DNA of 41,125 nt from Asterionellopsis glacialis (lineage: Eukaryota > Bacillariophyta > Plagiogrammaphyceae > Rhaphoneidales > Asterionellopsidaceae). The stretch is from NCBI GenBank assembly GCA_014885115.2, contig WKLE02001372.1, positions 1 to 41,125 on the forward strand, in the 5' to 3' direction. Below, piece by piece: positions 31,309 through 41,125 of this stretch. How positions within the stretch are numbered: the stretch's first letter is position 1; every line of letters begins with the position of its first letter. The position numbers and the translations under genes are program-made. The notes beneath the pieces are model-generated. The model searched no databases and was not told where the DNA came from. It was given only the letters and a program-made list of their open reading frames with translations.

Positions 31309-32330
31309 TCAATTTTAGCCAAACGTGAAATAGAAAACTATACGAATAGCAGATGCTACGAATAGGATTCGTGGGACTGTAACAATGAGTTTGGCCAGTG
31401 CCAATCGTAAAATGGTAGTAAATATCGTATAAATTCATTTTTAAAATGAATAGCATTCCACATTAAAGGTCACCACGTGATAAAAAGCGTAAGGAGAAAA
31501 ACTAAAAATCACCAGGAGAAAAAATACATCAACGTGTTGTAGAGATAACACCAACGCTTGCACACCATACTAAAAAGACGCTTTGAAGAGAAGATTAAAA
31601 TGAAGAGAGAGCAAGAGCTCGTAAGGAAGACAAAAGAAAAGTTATTATAACGACCCAAAAGGGGGGCAAGTACCAAAAGATGAAAGAACCAATAGGTTAT
31701 CATACTCCATCATCAAGAGTTCCAATAGGCAGTAGATTTGATACTGTACCAAAGCCTTTGAAGGGTTTTTGGGTCTTGTACGTACGTGTTATCGAAACCC
31801 AAGTCTATTCAAAGAAGGGACAAGAACCGAGAAAACAAAAGTTAAAATGGATAGTCAAGTTTGCCTCTAGTCAAAAAAATTAAAAAAAAAACATCAAAGA
31901 AGAGAGATAGAAAAAAAAGATTGAAATACCAAGAAATGAGTTTTAAAAAAGAAAGAAAGAACCAGAATTTGTAGTGATATTTTTACTACACTGGAAAAAG
32001 GAAGAGAGAAGTGTACAATAAAAAGAGAGATAACAAGATCGAGAAGTCTACAATGAAAAGAGAGACAATACGACCCCCGCTCTCCGTAATCCTACATTGC
32101 GGCTGATTCATAAATTCATTTTTATATTTAAAAAAAGTAAAAGCTTTTTCGCACACATCACTCTCGTAAACACAGTCTTCTCTAGAACGGAAGCTGTAGC
32201 CATTGGACACATTATCCTTTATATATCCATAGAAGCTATAGTTTGTCTTGTATGCTTGTTTGTTACAGTGCATATTGCGTGCAGGACGTCTAAAACATGA
32301 AAAAATAGAAAGCAATCATTTGTAATCATG
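31309..32330. other. intergenic, purine-rich tract
   Basis: 31860-32070 is a plus-strand purine-rich tract with two similar words (tacaataaaaagagagataa near 32015 and tacaatgaaaagagagacaa near 32049). A 109-codon minus frame at 31986-32315 begins at TTG and has no family signal. No gene is supported. Confidence 0.45.
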
Positions 32331-33587
32331 TCATTCATCTTCAAATTTCAATTCTTTCGTGAGCCATTCGTCAGGTGCACCCATTTCTTTGACATATACA
32401 ATCTTGTATTCATTAAAAAGTTTTCGTAAGGTTTGACAAAAATCTGCATGAACTTGATCAATCAACTCGTGAGTAATATCTTGTTTACTTTGAATTTTGG
32501 GAACTTTAAAGACATTACCCATAACTGATAAGATTGGTATAGAAAATGGTATTAATCCCAGGGGGATCCACCAACGTCCAAACCAAAAGATGATTGACGT
32601 CCTAAGTTTATGTGATACTTGAGCCAGCAATGATGTAGGACCTCCTCGTCCTACAACTCTACAATATATTTGATTGGAACCAAACGTATACATGGGTATG
32701 ATATCAACACCTGTTTCTAATGCTAATTTAATAAAACCCTTTCGTTTCTTTAAAATAATTTGTTCTGTTTCTTGTTCAAATCCAAGTGTGTAAAACATTT
32801 CATCAATACCACCTACAGCAAGATGGACCTTTTTTTAGGGAGAATGGATGGATGGTCGTTAATGGTTTTTTTTATTAAAAAAAAAATTAAAAAAATGTTA
32901 AAAAGATATCAGATATGATTTCGGTCGCTCCCTGTAAAGTAGGTAGCAGAACACGCAGAAGGCAAAAGCCGAGACTATAAAAATCATACTTACAATATTG
33001 GAAGGGTATGTTGAACCGTACCTTTGGACATCAAGAGCTTGTTTAAGACTATCTTTGTCTACATCTGTAACACCAAATGAAGCATGTACATGTCGTACAA
33101 CAGGGACATATTTACAGATAGGGGATGTGCTAAACACAGGCATGAAACCTTGATCAATCAGCTCCAGAAATCCTACATGTGTTCCACCACCAAATAAACC
33201 ATGCGGCCATGCTGCTAAAATATAAGATTTGTCCCTTCTGAGATCATTTGCGAGACAAATTGCTTTGGCTGGGAAATACTTTGCTGCTCCATTATGATGG
33301 ATGTTATACATGAATTTAGCAAGTTTGATATTTGGATGAAGACGATCACCCAAGGGTATAGCATAATCCAATATGACCAATGTCAAAAGAAGTTTCACCA
33401 TAATTGGTGGGACTAAACCAAAGTAATAAGCTATTCCAGATACGATGATAATGAAAGGCATCAAAGTTCCGAACAAATAGATGGAGAGTAGGCCAATGTA
33501 AAAGATCATTTCCATGTAATCTACAATGACATCACTTGTTGTTTTGCTTTTCTTTGGCGGTAGTGTCATCTTGCATTCTATCCCCAT
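32331..33587 (-). CDS. DGAT2: DGAT2-family acyltransferase, 363 aa
   Basis: Exons 33587-32994 and 32828-32331 join in phase 0 over a 165-bp intron. The protein has an N-terminal hydrophobic hairpin (FYIGLLSIYLFGTLMPFIII and the next segment). The active-site block follows as AAWPHGLFGGG, with H129 in the family PHG motif. Then come the P-V-V-R-H ... GVTDVDKDSL block, VHLAVGGIDEMF (family VPGGxxE), RKGFIKLALETGVDIIP and the C-terminal VVGRGG motif. Length and order match diacylglycerol acyltransferase 2, an ER enzyme that makes triacylglycerol from diacylglycerol and acyl-CoA. Monoacylglycerol or wax-ester activity in the same superfamily is possible. Start chosen at ATG 33587 (MGIECKMTLPP); the longer frame starts at GTG. 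A second ATG lies six codons in. Confidence 0.87.
32829..32993 (-). other. intron of DGAT2-family gene (165 bp)
   Basis: Donor GTAAGTATG (consensus) and acceptor CTAAAAAAAG. Phase 0 on both sides gives TYPSNI|VHLAVGG. A competing GTACGG site 32 bp upstream would give a stop or lose the motif spacing. The intron is very T/A-rich. Confidence 0.82.
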
Positions 33588-34117
33588 TCTTTTCTCCTTG
33601 TGCTCCGCGCATATTGTAAACAAGTTTGAATCATTTGTTTGTCTCTTGGTGCTGTAGTGTCCACATGTAGTTACAATGATGTGCGGAAATCTGCTCCAAG
33701 AAGAAAGAAAAAAAGCACACAACTGAACGGTGGGCACTGTGAGAGTATAGTACTTACAACAACAGCTCCAACGTACTCTAATGAAGATACAAAAAAAGAG
33801 AACCCGAACAATCCGAAAGTTTTGTTGGTATCAAATATCGAAGTTAAGTATTTTGGACAAAAGTTATTGAACCTTATTAATCGTCATGGCTACGTCATCG
33901 GTACTTAATATTATTTTCGCATCATTATCATTTTTTTATGGATAACAATACCGCGGACTTCTCTCATAATAATATCGCAACCTAATTCCGATTTACTGTA
34001 TTATTGTCTTGACAATTTCTGTGATGTTTCTATCCCTCCATTTTACCTGCGTGGTGAACATCGAAAGTGGCCGAAGGCATCGCATTGAGCAATACTGAAC
34101 AATATCAATATCCCGTA
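33588..34117. other. intergenic, DGAT2 promoter / DnaJ 3' end
   Basis: No supported gene. It contains the leader of the acyltransferase gene and the 3' flank of the DnaJ gene. Confidence 0.5.
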
Positions 34118-36281
34118 TCAAAAATAAGCAGCAGACTCATAATCCTACAAACAAAAAAAGAGAGTGTATATCAAAATGAGAAATATACATGTAGGAGAGT
34201 ATACTTTTCCACGCCTATCAAAAAAATCGATAGAAGACATTCTACACTGAACTTACCGTTGCTATAGAAGCTTGAAGTATTGCTGCTTCTGCCCATGCTG
34301 TGTATTGTTTGTCCTTGGAACGTTTCGTAGCTTCGTCATTAATCTTTCTACCCATAGAAATGAACTCCTCACCGAGCATTCGAAGAGCCTCAGCTCTAGT
34401 AAGGCGTTCTACAAGCGGTGCATGTTCAGAAAATAACAGATTGCATGCAGCCCGAAGTGTTGAGGTAATATCTTGAGTGTTGTACTTCCATACAACCTTG
34501 AGCAATAAGTCTCTAGTAGACCTTTCTTGAAGAATTTTATCTACAGAGACCTGGCTCTTACTTTTGGACTTATTGCATTCAGTAGTTGTGCTGTCGCCAT
34601 CTCCCGGTGAATCCGAGGTGGCTGTAGCCACCTCTGCTTCCTCTCGAGCTTTTCGAAAGTAAGCTTTAACACTTTTCTTAACAAAAGTGAAATCAACAGC
34701 ATAACTTAAACTTGAAATTAAATCCACAGATTGGATATGCGCACGAATTGCATAACCTTTTACACGCCACAATGAATTATGATCGCCAAGAAATTGTTCT
34801 GATTCGGACTTTAACACAGAACCAATCACTTCCAAAAAGATATCTCCAAAATTTCCAGTCCCTATATATTGTGCTTCTTTCCTACAAGATGTTAGAAAGT
34901 CATTTTGTAATTGTTGTTGATACTGGCTACGGGTTGTTGTTGTCGTCCCACCCTTGGCATTCACATATGATGCTACACGATCACGTAGGTGAAGGGCGAC
35001 ATCAATCCGACGTTTTCGTTGTTCCACTGAACCTTCTAACTTCTTACTTCCCTCATTTAAGTCATGAAATGCTTTGGCAGCATCATTGGTTTGGATTAGA
35101 TTGTCTACAATAGATGCAATAGCCAATTGGCCACCAATATAAGGTTCAACAGATAGCGATCCAAAGAAAACTGTAAAAAATACATCTGCATCAAGATCGG
35201 GTGTGGAAGCAGTGTCCGTATTTTTGACGTCATTCTCAAAACAAATAGCACTATCACTGGAATCGTAGACTTGACGCATATCTTCATCCATTAGTGTATC
35301 ATAGACAGATTTTAATTTGTGAAATTTTGTAGCTGCCCTGGCATCATCCTTCATTTTATCTGGATGTACCTTTCTTGCTTCACGATAGTAGGCTCGTTTG
35401 ATGTCACTTTTAGTTGCATCCGCACGGACCTTGAGCATATTATAATATGACATATCCTTAATCCTACGAGTTCGTGGTTTGCTACCCATATTACTCTTTG
35501 GTTGTTGCGACTGTTTACGGTTCGACGATTCTTCCCGAAGAAGTTGTTCAATTTCTATCTTTTCTTCTTCCAATGTGTTAGGTCTTGTTGTCCATTGTCG
35601 ACGATAATTATCCCAATGCATTTTTCGATTCCATGACGATTTGATAGTGTTAGAAACTCCTAATGCAAATTGAGATAAGCCTGCTACAGCACCACTGACA
35701 GCTACTACTGCACCTGACAATACCCCAACAAATGAATCTTGAAAGAATCCCACAAGTCCATCACGTGCATACCCTTCCCAGGGATATGATATAATGATGG
35801 AAAACGCATTCGAATATCCATTCCAAAAATTTGTGGCAGCCGAAAGGAAGCCATATAATACATCTCGTGGTGGTTGCGTATCATAAATTTGACTATATAT
35901 TTTTCCCCAAAATTCTGCTCTCATCGATTCCAGAAACGAGTAGTAGGCGGAAAATGTTGTAGATGTTTGATTGTTCTTCTTCTCCTCGTCATAGTCATAA
36001 AGGCCGCCAGCATCTGCATCTGGACCACCATAGTAGTTTGCTTGATAATGATGATAATTATTTGTTGCTGTTGAAACGAAACATTCATTGACACGCTGAA
36101 ATAATTCTTTTCTATTGTTTTGTCCACGTTGACGTTTCGTTGCACGTTGTGCAGGAGTGTCCCAGGCGTGTACTCCTACTGCTACTCGACCAGGAATTGT
36201 AACATTCCTTATCGAAAGGACATGAATTAACCAAACAATAGCTACTATTCTTGATGAGTACAAGGAGCAATTGAACTTCAT
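34118..36281 (-). CDS. secretory-pathway DnaJ (Hsp40) protein with DnaJ-X-like C-terminal region, 683 aa
   Basis: Exon 1 is 36281-34257 and a 27-bp last exon is 34144-34118, giving the C-terminus ...SIATDYESAAYF. The N-terminus (VAIVWLIHVLSI) is a likely signal peptide or anchor. Residues 150-230 contain Gly/Val/Ala-rich segments (FVGVLSGAVVAVSGAVAGL) that may lie in a membrane. The J domain is about 277-340 (MSYYNMLKV ... AYYREARKVHPDK) with the HPD tripeptide at H306-D308 intact, so it should stimulate an Hsp70 ATPase. Following it, DADVFFTVFFGSLSVEPYIG and the helical remainder match the layout of plant/fungal DnaJ proteins with a DnaJ-X domain. Partner and compartment (ER or plastid envelope) are inferred only. 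Confidence 0.83.
34145..34256 (-). other. terminal intron of DnaJ gene (112 bp)
   Basis: Donor GTAAGT at 34256 and acceptor ctttttttgtttgtag ending at 34145, the best pyrimidine tract of the five introns seen. If retained, the protein would end ...ATVSSV after five intron codons; spliced, it ends ...DYESAAYF. Confidence 0.75.
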
Positions 36282-37464
36282 TGTGGCCGCAACCTCAGGT
36301 TCCTCAATGCCAGCTGTTCAGGTACTCTTTGATTCAACAATGTGAAGGTATGCACAGATTGTAGACCTAGTCGTCAATAACAACGCTATCGCAGATCTGT
36401 ATTGAGTTTAGATTCACTGTGATCAGATGCAGCTTTGCAGCGCTTGCGAAAGAACATGATGTTGTCACGTTACGAAGCCACCGTGCGTGCCTGTAATCCT
36501 AGTTGTGCATGTGTATCGTCAAAAGCAGAAGAAAGCCCAGTCTTGAAAGACAATTTTGAATTTTCAAACCTGTCGGGTTTTGGGGTGTTTTGTCTCATCA
36601 TTGTTTTTGAAATCTGTTTGCGTGAACACGCAGAATTTACAATCAGTAGACCTCAATACACAGACTGAAAACCATAAGATTTGTCAATCCTTGGTCGGAC
36701 AGAGTGACAATAAAGAAATTGCCCCTATCCCTAATTACTTGTACTTAGGACCTACAATACATCGAAATACAGGCAGGGGAAATCCTTTTCCTCAACGGCG
36801 GGTAACATCAAATGTACACAATGTGAATACCATATGAAACCTAGATTTGACATAATACTGTACCTGGTAGGTGGAATCTGGTACCCAAGGTACTGGTACA
36901 CATTGTTCTTCTTTTTTCATAGATATAGGAACTACTGTATCTAAGAACAGCGCGTCACATGCAATGGCCCCAGAAAGGATCTACTTCAACTCGCACTTCA
37001 CTTTATTAGAGTTATTTAATTGACGTCATCGCCTCCGCATCGCCACCTTGTTGGTTGGGAATAACAAGCGTTCGCTTTCTCGAAATACTGTAGGGTCTGA
37101 ATATTTGCAGATAATTCAAAATAACAATTTGAACTTTTTGGATCTTAGGATTTATGATACCATAAGTACGAGTACAGGTAGGACTACAATACTTTAGATT
37201 TTTCTTCAACTTCGACCTCTTTATTATGAATTCTTACTGGTACATTCGAGTACAGGTAGTTAGTAGGCCATCCAAAAATTAATTACAACTGCTTTATTTT
37301 TATACTGATGTTTCTCCGGACCCTACAAACTACGAGAGAACAGAGTTCTTTCTCAATCAATAAGAGACAACATATTAGTTGGAGTGTATGTAATATCATA
37401 GCATTGCAGTGTCGTACCATAATCCAATTTTGTCGCTATTCTTTTGTGAAATATAACGACGACC
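36282..37464. other. divergent intergenic region, no gene seen
   Basis: This is the 5' flank of both the DnaJ and DVR genes. It contains dense GTAC words at 36860-36900 and 37165-37260. Plus-strand open frames at 36435-36837 have no recognisable content. Confidence 0.45.
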
Positions 37465-38802
37465 ATGCTGCAATTCGGAGGTCGTTACCGCCGTCACTTT
37501 TTGGTTTACTCGACGTGCATTATTTTTGTTTGTGCTAGTTTTGTTGTTACTTCAGTGACAGCATTAGCATCACCATCCATAAAACCATCATCACCTCGTT
37601 CCACAACCAACACCAACAGCAACAATAAGAGGAAAACCAATATCATTGCTGGCGCAACTGGATACATTGGAAAGGCTACAGTTCGTGAAAGTGTTCGTCG
37701 GGGATACAACACAATTGCTCTTGTACGAGATGAAGACAAAGTTCGAAAGGGGGAAAGTTTGTATGGTGAATACTTTGAAGGTGCACATGTCGTGCAATGT
37801 GATGTGGAAAACCCTGAGGCATTGACCAAGGTAAGAGCAAGAATACCCGAGAAACAAAGAACAAAATGAAGAGATATGAAATGATTGTTCTTCATTTGTG
37901 CTTCATCTCTCTAAAAGGACTTCTTTTGCTTGTTTGTTTGTCTGCTTTCTCACTGCTTTTTTCACTGTGTTTTTACATTTTAAAAAAAGACAATGCAAGA
38001 TATTACCAATCAATATGGACCAATTGAAGGTATTGTATCATGTATGGCGGCAGCATCAGGATTAAAGAAGGATGTTTATGCTATCGATTACCAGGCAACA
38101 TTGAATGTATTGAAGTCTGGACAAATAGTGAAGGCACGTCACTTTGTTTTGTTGTCCGCCTTTTGTGTACGTAAACCTTTGTTGCAATTGCAACAAGCAA
38201 AATTAAAATTTGAAGCTCAATTGTGTCAACAAACACAAATGACCTATTCGATTGTACGACCTACGGCGTACTTTAAATCGCTGACACGACAAGTTGAAAA
38301 AGTACGAAAGGGATCACCGTACGTTTTGTTTGGTGACGGCCAAGTGACAAAGTGCAATCCTATATCGGAAAGTGATTTAGCCACATACATGGTGAATTGT
38401 ATTACGGATAAAACAAAAGAAAATCAAATTTTGAATATAGGTGGACCGGAACATGATATCACTCAAAAGAAACAAGCTCAATGGCTGTTTGAAATTACAA
38501 ATCAACCAGAACGTCATATATACATACCTGTAGGTATCTTTGATATAATGATTGATGGGATACAATGGATGGCGGATGTAAGCAAGTCGGAACGATTGGC
38601 GGATGCTGCTGAATTGGCACGTATTGGTAAATATTATGCTGTAGAAGATATGTTAACGACGGATCCTAACGAAAAGTTTGGTACAGATACATTAAAGGAA
38701 CATTATAAAAAATGTGTCCAAGAAGGACAAGCCGAAGATGATCGTGTGGAATCTGCATCGGAAATGGTATTGGGACTGTTAGGACAATCATCTATATTTT
38801 GA
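37465..38802 (+). CDS. DVR: 3,8-divinyl (proto)chlorophyllide a 8-vinyl reductase, 392 aa
   Basis: Exons 37465-37830 and 37990-38802 join in phase 0 over a 159-bp intron ([11 protein letters not shown]). The N-terminus is a hydrophobic signal-type leader ([15 protein letters not shown]) followed by a Ser/Pro/Asn-rich transit-like region, consistent with a complex plastid. The catalytic part is an atypical short-chain dehydrogenase. It has the NADPH motif GATGYIG (63-69), then [65 protein letters not shown] and [12 protein letters not shown]. These match plant DVR (PCB2) block by block. The enzyme reduces the 8-vinyl group of divinyl chlorophyllide to ethyl, a late step in chlorophyll synthesis. 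A broken second copy lies 1.7 kb downstream. Confidence 0.92.
37831..37989 (+). other. intron of DVR (159 bp)
   Basis: Donor AAG|GTAAGA at 37831, acceptor TTTTAAAAAAAG ending at 37989. Without splicing the frame ends at TGA 37867-37869. The last ~120 bp of this intron are also found in the duplicate at 40544. Confidence 0.85.
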
Positions 38803-38948
38803 ACAAAGATATGTGCTTGTGAGGTGGTGACCCACGCCCCGTAAGTTAGATTCATTTTTAACATTTAGAAAGAATCTTTTACTCCGTACACGGGAGGCGG
38901 AGTAAGAAATAGGAACGCTCTAATAAATACGTACTAGTAGTTTCAATC

Positions 38949-39257
38949 TTAGTTGGATACTAATATGGAATCCCAACAACAACAGGGACAAAATACATCT
39001 AATGGACATTCATCTTTGGGTGTTGTATACATGGTTGTATGACATTTCGAGGATTTCCAGGACAACAAATTTGGGGGTAACATTTTTGATGTATGACATT
39101 TTTCACAGTACCATTGACCACTACAACCTTCAAATTTCGTAGCACTGTTCATAGTACGCTGTAGTGATGGTGTAGCTGTTCCAACTCTTAGTGGTGCTTT
39201 CGACGTATCATGGTTGTCGCTACTGCAACGGTCCTTACGTGAAAAAGTTTTTCTCAT
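38949..39257 (-). CDS. hypothetical small Cys-rich protein, 102 aa
   Basis: The ATG at 39257 opens a frame with a basic Ser/Arg/Thr-rich first half and a Cys/His-rich second half. The spacing runs CSGQWYCEKCHTSKM ... SSKCHTTMYTTPKDECPLD and ends FCPCCCWDS. The CxxC-like pairs suggest zinc binding. No family is recognised. The gene is convergent with DVR, with only 146 bp between stops. It could be a fragment of a larger zinc protein. Support is compositional only. Confidence 0.35.
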   Translation of the reverse strand: MRKTFSRKDRCSSDNHDTSKAPLRVGTATPSLQRTMNSATKFEGCSGQWYCEKCHTSKMLPPNLLSWKSSKCHTTMYTTPKDECPLDVFCPCCCWDSILVSN

Positions 39258-39532
39258 TGAACCTCTCAAGTAATTTGAGCTTGGCGAGACATGAAGCTCA
39301 CATCACAACATATAAAAAATCAGCAAAGATAGATGTAGTGTGTTTGTGGAGCATCGGCATAGAGTTCACACTTGGGCTACAAAATGGCCCACAGTATATG
39401 TGTTTCAATTTAAATAATCACCTGTTGGTCATAAATTCAAAGTATTACATTTATTAAAAAAAAATTCTTCTTCGGTTTTCTCTTTTTCTCTTTGCTTATT
39501 TGATATTGTCAACATAATTGCAGATAATCTTT

Positions 39533-40093
39533 TCATTGGGAGTTTGATTGATACGTAATATTTTTGGACTGATTGTTTTTTTCGGGACCTAGCCATTTTC
39601 TCGTAGTATTGTCTAGAAGTACATCAACACCACCATCAATTGGATGAACAATAAAAGGTACACTTCCTAGTCCACAAACTGTGGGCAACCATTTAGCAAC
39701 AGCAACAGGGAGTGCTGTTGCTCTGGCAACAGCCATTCGTGATGATCGAACAATGAGGTTTATTGTAGCACCAGGTATCATTACGCTCGCTAAACTTTGC
39801 CATAATAGAGTATCGAAGGTTGCAATAGCCGTGTCTCTGCTTCTAGTTGTTTGATTCTTTGATGTTGTGTATGTATGGTAACCAGTTGATGCCGCATCCA
39901 TGGTACAGTAGCCAAATGCCAGCACATACGAAGGCATGACAAATCTTGGAAACTGATATCGAAAGGACTCGCCAACTTCATTTGCATAGCCCATAAATCT
40001 TAATGGCGAATCTCGAAATATATTATAATCTTCCTTCGTACCGTCCGTAGCAGTGCTGCCATGGTTCTCTGTCGGTCCATCAACAATCGTCAT
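39533..40093 (-). CDS. MTFP1: mitochondrial fission process protein 1 (MTFP1/MTP18) homologue, 186 aa
   Basis: The ATG at 40093 (tcATGac) gives MTIVDGPTENHG; the longer frame begins at TTG. The protein follows the MTP18 family from end to end: RDSPLRFMGYANEVGESFR, then FVMPSYVLAFGYCTMDAAS (membrane segment), ATFDTLLWQSLASVMIPGATIN, KWLPTVCGLGSVPFIVHPIDGGVDVLLD and a terminal RKWLG. Human MTFP1 is 166 residues, so the length fits. In animals it is an inner-membrane protein that affects mitochondrial fission and inner-membrane bioenergetics. No cleavable presequence is obvious. The 5' flank ends about 450 bp upstream at the truncated DVR copy. Confidence 0.9.
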   Translation of the reverse strand: MTIVDGPTENHGSTATDGTKEDYNIFRDSPLRFMGYANEVGESFRYQFPRFVMPSYVLAFGYCTMDAASTGYHTYTTSKNQTTRSRDTAIATFDTLLWQSLASVMIPGATINLIVRSSRMAVARATALPVAVAKWLPTVCGLGSVPFIVHPIDGGVDVLLDNTTRKWLGPEKNNQSKNITYQSNSQ

Positions 40094-40543
40094 GGTCGCG
40101 TAAACTAGATTGCTCCCAAACCGCTTTTTATAGCTTCGAGACTTTCGAGAAGAAGACAAACATAAAAAAAGCTTGCTTCGTCTCTGCTCCGTGCCTACTA
40201 CAGAGAGACAGACGGTCGGTGGGAAAGGAGGAAAGTCTCTTTGTCCATCGTACGCGAAGCATTTGTGTACACACTCGTAAACGTACTTTGAAGCACATCG
40301 CCCAAACTGCTTTCCTGGATTTTGTGATGATGCTGCTCCTGTACTCTCCCTCTATCTGCTGACTTCCAACTGATTGGGAGAGTTCTTGTGAAAAATCAGG
40401 AGAGCACACTTCTCTGGGTAACGTATCTTTTTTGGAGCAGAAAACTTTGGAGCGCCAGCCCTGATCTCACAGAAGCAAGCAAGCTCGAACTACAGTAACT
40501 CTCTCAACTACTGACCGAGAACAAGAATACAAATATAACAAAC
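40094..40543. other. MTFP1 5' flank
   Basis: Promoter and leader region between MTFP1 and the DVR duplicate. No gene is seen; it is bounded sharply on the right by sequence homologous to the DVR intron. Confidence 0.5.
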
Positions 40544-41125
40544 TGAAGAAATATGAGATGATTGTCATTCATTCGTCGTTTTAAAATGAATAGCTTGTGT
40601 TTCATCTCTCAAAAAATAACTTTGTTGGCGTTCTCACTACCTTTTTTCACTGAAGAAAAAGACAATGCAAGATATAACCAATCAATATGGACCAATTGAA
40701 GGTATTGATTGTATCATGAATGGCATCACCATTCGGATTAAAGAAGGATGTGTATACTATGGATTACCAGGCAACATTGAAAATATTACAATCTGGACAA
40801 ATGGTGAAGGCATGTCACTTTATTTTATTGTCTGCCTTTTTGTGTACGTAAACCTTTGTTGCAATTGCAATCAAGCAAAATTAAAATTTGAAACTCAATC
40901 ATGTCAACAAACACAAAATGATAAAAGATGTGTATCCAAGAAGCCCAAGATGATCGTGTGATATCTGCATCGGAAATGGTATTGGGACTGTTAGGACAAT
41001 CATTTATATGTTAAACAAAGTTTGTGTGGTGACCCGTAAGTTAGATTCATTTTTCTATCATGTAGAAAGAATCTTGTACTCCGTACACGGAGTAAAGAAA
41101 TAGGAATGCTCTAATGAATACGTAC
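40544..41125 (+). pseudogene. truncated, internally deleted DVR copy
   Basis: From 40544 the sequence follows the DVR locus from inside its intron (about 37867) through exon 2 and into the 3' flank (about 38937) at the window end. Exon 1 is absent. The exon 2 body corresponding to about 38241-38703 is missing: the text jumps from the LCQQTQ codons to the region encoding [11 protein letters not shown]. Several small indels break the rest (for example after GPIEGI), so only the first residues [14 protein letters not shown] match in frame. Intron sequence is retained, which points to DNA-level duplication rather than a retrocopy. It cannot encode an active reductase, since the NADPH motif and most of the conserved blocks are gone. 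Confidence 0.88.

Noticed and set aside
31986..32315. 109-codon minus-strand frame after DGAT2
   Set aside because: It starts at TTG, shows no family resemblance, and sits in the probable 3' flank of the acyltransferase gene.
40665..40961. 98-codon frame as a second functional DVR
   Set aside because: Only the first ~14 residues match DVR; indels shift the rest and the NADPH-binding exon is absent.
1..41125. CRISPR arrays, bacterial operons or prophage
   Set aside because: No spaced identical repeats; introns, low-complexity proteins and eukaryotic gene families show that this is nuclear eukaryotic DNA.

Overview
The window looks like nuclear DNA of a photosynthetic stramenopile, most likely a diatom. 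The evidence is a chlorophyll-pathway divinyl reductase gene, an N-terminal leader with an 'SSAF' plastid-import-like motif, short GT-AG introns of 110-165 bp, AT-rich intergenic DNA, and proteins loaded with Ser, Asn, Asp, Gln and His runs (for example cyclase, MFS and POLD3-like products). Species cannot be assigned from the sequence alone. Two N-gaps (15983-16036 and 27657-27695) show that this is a draft assembly.

Layout. 1-2.0 kb: two broken genes on the minus strand, a RetSat/CrtISO-like FAD oxidoreductase cut by the window edge and a 2OG-Fe(II) dioxygenase relic. 2.0-4.7 kb: a foldback/MITE-like block and a small hypothetical gene. 4.7-15.5 kb: a signalling block on the minus strand. 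It holds a 1951-aa tandem Cache-HAMP-TPR membrane receptor (one intron) and a 575-aa membrane protein whose three-helix N-terminus matches the ethylene-binding domain of plant ETR1, joined to a class III nucleotide cyclase. 15.5-19.0 kb: no intact gene, one gap, decayed coding-like DNA. 19.0-26.0 kb: two convergent MFS transporters (one of the MFSD5/MOT2 molybdate type) and the POLD3/Cdc27-like subunit of DNA polymerase delta with a C-terminal PIP box. 26.9-27.5 kb: a putative plastid-targeted Cys-rich protein. 27.5-30 kb: a gap and degenerate repeats with a tandem duplication. 30-36.3 kb: a Gln/His-rich membrane-anchored protein, a DGAT2-family acyltransferase and a secretory-pathway DnaJ protein. 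37.5-41.1 kb: divinyl chlorophyllide reductase (DVR), a small Cys-rich ORF, the mitochondrial protein MTFP1, and a truncated, internally deleted second copy of the DVR locus.

The genes are mostly independent eukaryotic transcription units, not an operon. The most striking object is the ethylene-receptor-like sensor fused to a nucleotide cyclase (13813-15540). All the copper/ethylene-site residues I checked (equivalents of ETR1 Asp25, Tyr32, Ile35, Pro36, Ile62, Cys65, His69) are present. The output is a cyclase with both metal-binding aspartates, in place of the usual histidine kinase. It lies about 3 kb upstream, on the same strand, of the large Cache receptor, which has sensors but no recognisable catalytic output. 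Whether the two proteins work together is only a conjecture.

Five introns were placed by matching reading phase on both sides. Three of them end in an A-rich AAAG acceptor. Starts were moved to ATG codons where the longest open frame began at TTG or GTG.
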